Source: UBA1038 sp964480995
GTDB lineage: Bacteria; Bacillota; Clostridia; Christensenellales; Aristaeellaceae
Assembly (NCBI GenBank): GCA_964480995.1
Contig: CAYZRZ010000054.1
Span: forward strand, 1-12,877
Direction: 5' to 3'
Length of the DNA stretch: 12,877 nucleotides
Shown here one piece after another: positions 1-4,732 of this stretch. A model generated the notes under the pieces. It saw only the letters and a list, made by a program, of their open reading frames with translations. It did not search any database and was not told where the DNA came from. The translations under genes were made by a program, and so were the position numbers. Position 1 is the first letter of the stretch; every line of letters begins with the position of its first letter.

Positions 1-10
1 GTATGAAGGC

Positions 11-910
11 TCAAAAAATCACAAGATTTCTCCCGCGCTCTTTAGCCAGGTACATCTTATGATCTGCTGCCTTTATCAGATCCTCAGGCGTATTTCCTTC
101 GCTGCCGCGGGTAACGGCGTGTACCCCAATGCTGCAGGAGATGCGTACATCTATGCCCTCGCAGTCAAGCGGCTCGCCGGCAAGCACAAGCCGCAGCCGT
201 TCCGCTATTCTATGCGCCGTATCAGCGTCTATCGCGGGAAGGCAGACGACAAATTCATCCCCGCCGTAGCGGGCGATCCAGCCGTCCTGGCTTCGGATGT
301 TTGCGCGCAGCAGCCTGGCGACGGAGTGAAGCACCCGATCACCAGTCGGATGTCCATAAAGGTCGTTGATTCCCTTGAAGCAGTCAAGGTCCAGAAAGAT
401 CAGAGAGAGCGGCTTGTTATCCTCAAAACATGTGTCCAGATCAGTCTGAAGGCGCTTGTCCAGATAGAGGCGGTTATACAAGTTGGTCAGCGGATCGAGG
501 TTAACCAGATCCTGTATCTTCTTCTGTTCTGTACCATCAATTTTAAAAGCGGCGTAATGCAGTTTTCCTATTTTATCCTTAATCGGAAAGATAGAAGCAA
601 TTTCAATGTATATATCGCCGTTTTTTTTCAAATTAATGAACTCACCCTTCCAGCTCCCGCCTTGCAGCAGCTGTGACCAAAGCTCGCCGTATACTTCCGG
701 CGAGGTCTGGCCTGATTGCAGTATGCGGGGGTTGTTTCCAAGGGCTTCATCAAATGAATATCCGGTCAACTGCGTAAAGTATGAATTTACGTATTCAATT
801 CTTGCCTTTGAATCGGTGATAACGATGCTCATTGGCGCGCTATCAATCATCTCCATGAATATATCATGGAATTTGGCTTTGATATCATCACGGGTTGCTT
901 TAAGATTCAT
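11..910 (-). CDS. PAS-GGDEF diguanylate cyclase
   Basis: Predicted cytoplasmic sensor that makes cyclic di-GMP from two GTP. Residues about 20-130 look like a PAS domain with the usual NPRILQSG stretch (60-67) and a closing PAC segment (FPIKDKIGKLHY). Residues about 137-299 are a GGDEF domain: it opens with DPLTNLYNR, has the metal-site DLD at 174-176, the intact signature GGDEF at 216-220, and SCSIGV near 259-263. No transmembrane segment or signal peptide is visible, so input is probably a soluble ligand or redox cue through the PAS domain. An RxxD (R206-D209) lies just upstream of GGDEF, but with six instead of the usual five intervening residues, so product inhibition at the I-site is uncertain. 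The ATG at 910 is preceded by AAAGGTGAG at a suitable distance. The gene is complete and stands alone at the window edge. Activity follows from family knowledge, not from anything measured. Confidence 0.93.
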   Translation of the reverse strand: MNLKATRDDIKAKFHDIFMEMIDSAPMSIVITDSKARIEYVNSYFTQLTGYSFDEALGNNPRILQSGQTSPEVYGELWSQLLQGGSWKGEFINLKKNGDIYIEIASIFPIKDKIGKLHYAAFKIDGTEQKKIQDLVNLDPLTNLYNRLYLDKRLQTDLDTCFEDNKPLSLIFLDLDCFKGINDLYGHPTGDRVLHSVARLLRANIRSQDGWIARYGGDEFVVCLPAIDADTAHRIAERLRLVLAGEPLDCEGIDVRISCSIGVHAVTRGSEGNTPEDLIKAADHKMYLAKERGRNLVIF

Positions 911-990
911 CGTCTCTCACCTTTGTTTTAGAACATGCGCTTCGGCACGAATGCCTGTGCGCCGCCTGGGTTTCAAATGCAAACACTGAA

Positions 991-1019
991 ACAATATCAT
1001 AAATTGTATAGAATGGCAA
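991..1019 (-). promoter_or_regulatory. possible promoter of the diguanylate cyclase gene
   Basis: On the minus strand a TTGCCA (1014-1019) lies 17 bases from TATTGT (991-996), about 80 bases before the cyclase ATG. The -10 match is only four of six. A short ACAAT-N7-ATTGT dyad (991-995 / 1003-1007) overlaps it. The long leader (about 75 bases) contains a small GGCA/TGCC hairpin. The call is weak. Confidence 0.35.
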
Positions 1020-1065
1020 TCATATGCACAGATCGAACGTCGCGGCGCTTTATCAGCCTTGCATG

Positions 1066-1104
1066 AAAACCGCCCCTGCATCCTCACGGGACACAGGGGC
1101 GGTT
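1066..1104 (-). terminator. terminator-like hairpin after rubredoxin
   Basis: An 11-bp perfect GC-rich stem (AACCGCCCCTG at 1068-1078 with CAGGGGCGGTT at 1094-1104) and a 15-base loop lie 23 bases past the rubredoxin stop codon. Read on the minus strand the stem ends in TTTT and then C, so the U-tract is short. The position at the end of the desulfoferrodoxin-rubredoxin operon supports a terminator. Confidence 0.75.
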
Positions 1105-1126
1105 AAGCGAATTTTAGCCGAAGGGC

Positions 1127-1291
1127 TTATTCTTCAACCAGGCTGAAGCTATCCTTGTCGGCACCGCAGACGGGGCACTCGAAATCATCGGGCAGGTCTT
1201 CCCATTTGGTGCCGGCGGCGATGTTGTTGTCCGGATCGCCCTCCGCCTCGTCGTAGATCCAGCCGCAGATATCGCATACGTACTTCTTCAT
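1127..1291 (-). CDS. rubredoxin
   Basis: This 54-residue iron protein is the small one-electron carrier that commonly reduces superoxide reductase and rubrerythrin-type enzymes in anaerobes. Both iron-binding knuckles are intact: CDICGW (C6, C9) and CPVCGA (C39, C42). The typical rubredoxin core is present too: GWIYDEAEGDP, an aromatic W30, and LPDDFECP. Length is exactly in the family range. The ATG at 1291 follows a strong AAAGGAG site. It begins 28 bases after the desulfoferrodoxin stop codon on the same strand and is followed by a hairpin terminator, so the two are almost certainly co-transcribed, with rubredoxin as the direct electron donor. The protein is cytoplasmic and complete. Confidence 0.97.
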   Translation of the reverse strand: MKKYVCDICGWIYDEAEGDPDNNIAAGTKWEDLPDDFECPVCGADKDSFSLVEE

Positions 1292-1319
1292 GTCTGTTCT
1301 CCTTTAAGTTTTCTAATTT

Positions 1320-1688
1320 TTAAGCCTTCCACAGGCCGTGGAGGTTACACCATTCGTAGGCGGCGACGACCTCTTCACCCTCCATGAGAGCAAATTTGGC
1401 TTCCGGCGCCTGCGCGGGGCTCAGTTCCTTCCGCTGGGCGCCCAGGTTGGTTTCAAGGACGATCCAGCCGATGTAGTGCTCGGGCAGCATGGGATGCGGT
1501 ACGCTGCCGACCTTGACGGTCACGGTGCTGCCTTCACGCAGGATGACGGGAATGTGCTTTTCGCGGGAGGCATCAACGGTACCGGGGACCAGCTCCTGCA
1601 TTTCATCTCCGCAGCATACAACCTTGACACCCATATCGACAGCGTACGTGATGATGTTTCCGCAGTGGGCACATTTGAAGAACTTCAT
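1320..1688 (-). CDS. dfx: desulfoferrodoxin / superoxide reductase (two-iron type)
   Basis: Reduces superoxide to hydrogen peroxide without making oxygen, using electrons from rubredoxin; a cytoplasmic defence of anaerobes against air. The 122-residue protein has both iron sites. Centre I, the desulforedoxin-like Fe(Cys)4, is C6-x2-C9 plus C25-C26. Centre II, the catalytic Fe(His)4Cys, is given by EKH (E43-K44-H45), HPM (H65), HY (H71), C114 and H117 in the C-terminal CNLHGLWK. The conserved Glu and Lys next to H45 are the usual catalytic loop. The length matches two-iron desulfoferrodoxins (about 125). The start ATG at 1688 is preceded by AAGGGGG. It is the first gene of an operon with rubredoxin just downstream, the classic arrangement. 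A good promoter and a perfect inverted repeat lie directly upstream and suggest control by a repressor. Confidence 0.97.
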   Translation of the reverse strand: MKFFKCAHCGNIITYAVDMGVKVVCCGDEMQELVPGTVDASREKHIPVILREGSTVTVKVGSVPHPMLPEHYIGWIVLETNLGAQRKELSPAQAPEAKFALMEGEEVVAAYEWCNLHGLWKA

Positions 1689-1689
1689 G

Positions 1690-1722
1690 ATGATATACCC
1701 CCTTATTTGATAAGTATATCAT
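1690..1722. promoter_or_regulatory. operator-like perfect inverted repeat at dfx
   Basis: ATGATATAC (1690-1698) and GTATATCAT (1714-1722) form a perfect 9-bp inverted repeat with a 15-base spacer. One arm covers most of the -10 element of the dfx promoter; the other lies between the ribosome binding site and the start codon. A repressor bound here would block initiation. It does not match the PerR-box pattern as I know it, so the regulator is unknown. Confidence 0.5.
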
Positions 1723-1746
1723 AGAATGACGTTCGCGGTTAGTCAA
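1718..1746 (-). promoter_or_regulatory. sigma70-type promoter of dfx-rubredoxin operon
   Basis: On the minus strand TTGACT (1741-1746) and TATGAT (1718-1723) are separated by 17 bases, five of six matches in each box. The start of transcription would fall near 1711, giving a short leader of about 25 bases with the AAGGGGG ribosome binding site. Confidence 0.72.
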
Positions 1747-1833
1747 GGCAAACCGGTTGATCCTCCCCGGATGCCCGCAAGACGTCCGGCTTCATCCGCT
1801 GAGCCGTCACAGCTGAGCGCGTGACAGTCCTCT

Positions 1834-3000
1834 TTATTCTACCCCTTGTTTTGGCGCTTCAACAGCCCTGCCGTCAATGTATACACGAATAACCCGTGTG
1901 CTCACCTCAAAGGGGCATCCGTCTGTGATGACGATATCCGCATCCTTGCCTGCCGCCAGCGAGCCGACGCGGTCTTCGATGCCGATGTGCCGGGCGGGGT
2001 TGATGGTGATGGCCTGCAGGGCCTTGAACTTATCCATCCCGGCCTTGACGGCCATGCCCGCGCACAGGGGCAGGTACTGCTGGGGGATGACGGGCGCGTC
2101 TGTGATGATGCTGACCCGGCAGCCTGCCCGGTCCAGCGCGCCGGGCGTGATCCAGGATTTGTTGCGCAGTTCAAACTTGGTGGCGTGTGTCAGCGTGGGG
2201 CCGACTGCCAGGGGTACATCTTCCTTCGCCAGGTCCTCCGCTATCAGGTGGCCCTCGGTCACGTGCTCAAGGGTCAGCCTGACATCAAACTCTTTGGCGA
2301 CACGGATGGCGGTAAAAATGTCATCCGTCGCGTGGGCGTGGGCCTTGAGCGGGATCTCGCGGCGCAGCACGGGCAGCAAAGCCTCAAGCTTGATGTCATA
2401 AGCAGGCATCTTGGACGCGTCGCTTCCCGCCGCCTCCTTCTTTTGCATATACTCCCTCGCCTTCATCAGCGCTTCGCGCAGCCTGGCGGCGGTGGTCATG
2501 CGGGAGGAGATGCCCTTCTCACGGTAAACGCGTTTGGGGTTTTCGCCGAAGGCGCACTTCATGGCCGCGTCCTGCTTGATGACCATATCATCCGCGCGAT
2601 GACCTACCGTCTTGACAGCCATAAAGGTGCCGCCCAGCACATTGGCGCTGCCGGGGCCGGTGGATACACAGGTGACGCCTGCCTGCGCCGCTTCCAGCAG
2701 CGTGGGCTGCATGGGCTTGAAACCATCAATGGCGCGCAGGTGGGGGGTGCATATGTCGTTCAATTCGTTGTAGTCCGTGCCTTCATAGCCGATGCCCCAG
2801 CCGTCCATGCCCAGGTGGCTGTGCGCGTCTATAAAGCCGGGGAAGCAATAAAGCCCCCGGGCGTCAAACACCTCGTCAGCCTTTGATTTGATGGCCTTGG
2901 CAATCTTTTTGATCTTGCCGTTCTCCACCAGGATGTCGCTTTGGTAAGGGTCCGGATGGATCGCGTCAAACACAGACGCGTTCTTGATCAAGAGTGTCAT
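1834..3000 (-). CDS. metal-dependent amidohydrolase (COG1228 type)
   Basis: A 388-residue hydrolase of the amidohydrolase superfamily, expected to open a cyclic or linear amide with a metal-activated water in the cytoplasm. The N-terminal beta-sandwich strand (MTLLIKNASVFD) is followed by the metal-binding GFIDAHSH (H60, H62), a central KAHAHATDD, LEHVTEGH, the catalytic Asp in ITDAPV, and the closing ADIVITDG strand. It resembles uncharacterised members of the imidazolonepropionase-related group. The HutI-type PGFVDPHTH..F context is missing, so I do not call it HutI, despite formimino-glutamate genes 5 kb away. A clear AGGAGA site precedes the ATG at 3000. It begins 11 bases after the oxidoreductase stop codon and is co-transcribed with it, so the two may act on the same small molecule. 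The substrate is unknown. Confidence 0.88.
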   Translation of the reverse strand: MTLLIKNASVFDAIHPDPYQSDILVENGKIKKIAKAIKSKADEVFDARGLYCFPGFIDAHSHLGMDGWGIGYEGTDYNELNDICTPHLRAIDGFKPMQPTLLEAAQAGVTCVSTGPGSANVLGGTFMAVKTVGHRADDMVIKQDAAMKCAFGENPKRVYREKGISSRMTTAARLREALMKAREYMQKKEAAGSDASKMPAYDIKLEALLPVLRREIPLKAHAHATDDIFTAIRVAKEFDVRLTLEHVTEGHLIAEDLAKEDVPLAVGPTLTHATKFELRNKSWITPGALDRAGCRVSIITDAPVIPQQYLPLCAGMAVKAGMDKFKALQAITINPARHIGIEDRVGSLAAGKDADIVITDGCPFEVSTRVIRVYIDGRAVEAPKQGVE

Positions 3001-3011
3001 GTCTCTATCTC

Positions 3012-4061
3012 CTATAGAATTATTTCGCGCTTTAAGTCGCTTGAGTCATAGATGGCCTGCATCATGCGGGCGGTGGGCAGCACCGTGTCGATGTGGCTGG
3101 GCAGCTTTTCACCTGTTTTGACGCAGCGGACGAACGCGTCGATCTCATTTTGGAACATGTCGCTCATCTCAAACTCGGGCTTGGCGGTGACCAGGGCGCC
3201 ATCCTCCGCCGTGTAAAGGGTAAATCCCTTGCCGTACTGCAGGCGGATGCCGGCTTTGTCGCCCATGAAGTCGATATAGCGCTCTTCCTCACCGATGTTT
3301 TGTGCCCAGGCGCCATGAACGCTGATCACCGGGCCAACGGTTCGGATCAGGGCGGTGACGGAATCATCCACATCGTAGACGCCGTTTTCCACGCGGGGAC
3401 CGGCCCACATACCGGTGCAGGTATAGCCTTTGATGTCGCGGCCCAGGCGCGAGAAGGCCTCGCCCGATACGGTCAGGGGCGCGGGATCGCCGCAGCAGTA
3501 CATGACGATATCCAGGTAGTGAACGCCCCAGTCGATCAGCGCGCCGCCGCCGGCGATGGCCTTGGTGGTAAACGCTCCGCCCAGGCCGGGTATGCTGCGG
3601 TGCGCGCGGAAGGAGACATAGACGTGGTAAATATCGCCCAGGCGGCCTTCGTCGATCATCTTCTTCACCCGGCGCACGCTGTCATTGAAGCGGTTGACTA
3701 CGCCGATGTTGAGGGTTTTGCCCGTTTCGTGCTGAGCCTTCTGCATGTCCAGCGCTTCCGAATATGTGCGGGCGCTGGGCTTCTCGCACAGCACGTGCTT
3801 GCCGGCCCGCAGACAATCGATGCTGATGGGGGCGTGCATGTTGTTGGGGACGCAGACGGAGACAGCTTCGACCTCCGGGTCCTTCAGGATATCATGATAA
3901 TCGGTAATGGCCGCGCCGCAGCCATACTCCAGCGCCGCCTGCTGCGCGCGCTCAGGGATGATGTCGCAGAAATATTTGATCTGGGCTTCCTCATTTTTCA
4001 TATAAGCCGGGATATGCGCGGCATTGGCGATCGTGCCGCAGCCGATAATGGCGACCTTCAT
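3012..4061 (-). CDS. Gfo/Idh/MocA family NAD(P)-dependent oxidoreductase
   Basis: A cytoplasmic dehydrogenase of 349 residues, the family that oxidises or reduces sugars, inositols and related polyols. The N-terminal Rossmann fold opens with MKVAIIGCGTI, has CEKP (K94 is the usual catalytic lysine) at 92-95, and the C-terminal domain carries the family motif DWGVHYLD (D177, H181, D184). The reading frame stays open for 92 codons upstream, but that stretch is proline- and serine-rich, runs into the degV remnant and lacks family similarity, so I place the start at the ATG at 4061. A GGAGG lies 12 bases before it, a slightly long gap. It is the first gene of a two-gene unit with the amidohydrolase. 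The substrate cannot be told from sequence alone. Confidence 0.93.
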   Translation of the reverse strand: MKVAIIGCGTIANAAHIPAYMKNEEAQIKYFCDIIPERAQQAALEYGCGAAITDYHDILKDPEVEAVSVCVPNNMHAPISIDCLRAGKHVLCEKPSARTYSEALDMQKAQHETGKTLNIGVVNRFNDSVRRVKKMIDEGRLGDIYHVYVSFRAHRSIPGLGGAFTTKAIAGGGALIDWGVHYLDIVMYCCGDPAPLTVSGEAFSRLGRDIKGYTCTGMWAGPRVENGVYDVDDSVTALIRTVGPVISVHGAWAQNIGEEERYIDFMGDKAGIRLQYGKGFTLYTAEDGALVTAKPEFEMSDMFQNEIDAFVRCVKTGEKLPSHIDTVLPTARMMQAIYDSSDLKREIIL

Positions 4062-4094
4062 GTGGCGATTTATCCTCCATGCTTTATTTTGCTC

Positions 4095-4100
4095 ATTATA
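4095..4100 (-). promoter_or_regulatory. -10 element before the oxidoreductase-amidohydrolase operon
   Basis: A perfect TATAAT on the minus strand lies 33 bases before the oxidoreductase start codon. No good -35 is seen at 16-18 bases; that region is the C-rich complement of the G-runs. Activity may depend on an activator or on DNA structure. Confidence 0.45.
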
Positions 4101-4131
4101 GCACGGGACGGGAGACGGGGGAAGCGATGGA

Positions 4132-4157
4132 GGGGAGGGGAGAACGGGTAGAACGGG
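4132..4157 (+). other. G-quadruplex motif in promoter region
   Basis: Four runs of three or more G (4132-4135, 4137-4140, 4146-4148, 4155-4157) are separated by loops of 1, 5 and 6 bases, which fits the canonical four-run rule. More G-runs lie at 4105-4121. The stretch includes a tandem 9-base repeat AGAACGGGT (4141-4149, 4150-4158). It lies 30-60 bases upstream of the oxidoreductase TATAAT, on the opposite strand. Folding is not shown. Confidence 0.55.
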
Positions 4158-4184
4158 TTCGCACAGAGACGCAGCCCTGTTCTT
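4150..4184. repeat. imperfect hairpin at end of degV remnant
   Basis: AGAACGGG (4150-4157) can pair with CCCTGTTCT (about 4175-4183), including one G-U or bulge, around a loop holding CACAGAGACGCAG. It lies just past the degV stop codon. There is no T-run on either side, so it is a poor intrinsic terminator; it may be a degenerate intergenic repeat. Confidence 0.35.
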
Positions 4185-4188
4185 CTCT

Positions 4189-4700
4189 CTACTCTTCCCT
4201 TTTATCCCCGAAGAAGAACATGGCGACGGTGCCGGGGCCGGTATGCGCGCCGATCGTTGTGCCGATGTTATAGATCTCAGGCTTGCCGCTGAGTTTCTTG
4301 AACTTTTCTTCCACCAGGTCCGCGACCCGGCGGGCATCCCCGCAGCAGGCGGAATGGCATGCGCCCGCCCTTGACATAGAAGGTGAGGTCGGTGGAGAAG
4401 AACCAGTGGTGCAGGTAGAGACGGCGATCAAGCGCCCAGCCTCGCAGGGCGTCAATGCCCATGCCGCCGTCGCGCAAAATACTCGATAAATTCCTCAACA
4501 TTTACCTGCGAGGTTTTGGTGTCCGCCCCTCTGTCCATCGCGGCGTAAAAGTCCGGGTAGGATATGCTTTCACCCAGGTCGTCCGTATACTGCCTGCCGT
4601 CCAGTGAAAAGTGGAAGCAGACATAGTGAATATCGCGGCGCGTAAAATGTTCCTTCGTCAGGTCGGCGGTGGAACAGCAGCTTAACACGTAATTATCCAT
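4189..4700 (-). pseudogene. degV-family gene remnant, two internal deletions with frameshifts
   Basis: DegV proteins (about 280 residues) bind fatty acids and deliver them to the FakA kinase. Here three pieces remain, each in a different frame. Piece one starts at the ATG at 4700 (GAGG just upstream) and reads MDNYVLSCCSTADLT to EEFIEYFA near 4473. Piece two, from about 4480 to 4365, reads LRDGGMGIDALRGWAL, then HHWFFSTDLTFYVKGGR. Piece three, from about 4365 to the stop at 4189, reads CHSACCGDARRVADLVEEKF and ends with IGTTIGAHTGPGTVAMFFFGDKREE. Compared from memory with intact members, roughly 65 residues are missing between pieces one and two and a similar number between two and three. A single functional protein is impossible. 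The pieces still match the family closely, so decay looks recent; alternatively the deletions are assembly artefacts. It follows the STAND gene stop codon by 32 bases. Confidence 0.85.
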
Positions 4701-4732
4701 AAAGCACCTCGCGTGATTAGATTTCACATCTA

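Noticed and set aside
1846..2886. Long plus-strand open frame opposite the amidohydrolase
   Set aside because: It is antisense to a gene with clear catalytic motifs, has no ribosome binding site and no recognisable domain; open antisense frames are expected at this GC content.
1834..3000. Imidazolonepropionase (HutI) to complete a histidine pathway with ftcD and fchA
   Set aside because: The sequence around the metal-binding HSH and the absence of the HutI arginine-rich loop do not fit, and it is 5 kb away on the other strand, paired with an oxidoreductase.
3093..4151. Long plus-strand open frame opposite the oxidoreductase
   Set aside because: It mirrors the codon pattern of the confident minus-strand gene and shows no family motif or start signal.
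4062..4337. 92-residue N-terminal extension of the oxidoreductase
   Set aside because: Low-complexity proline/serine sequence crossing the degV remnant; the Rossmann strand starts exactly at the ATG at 4061.
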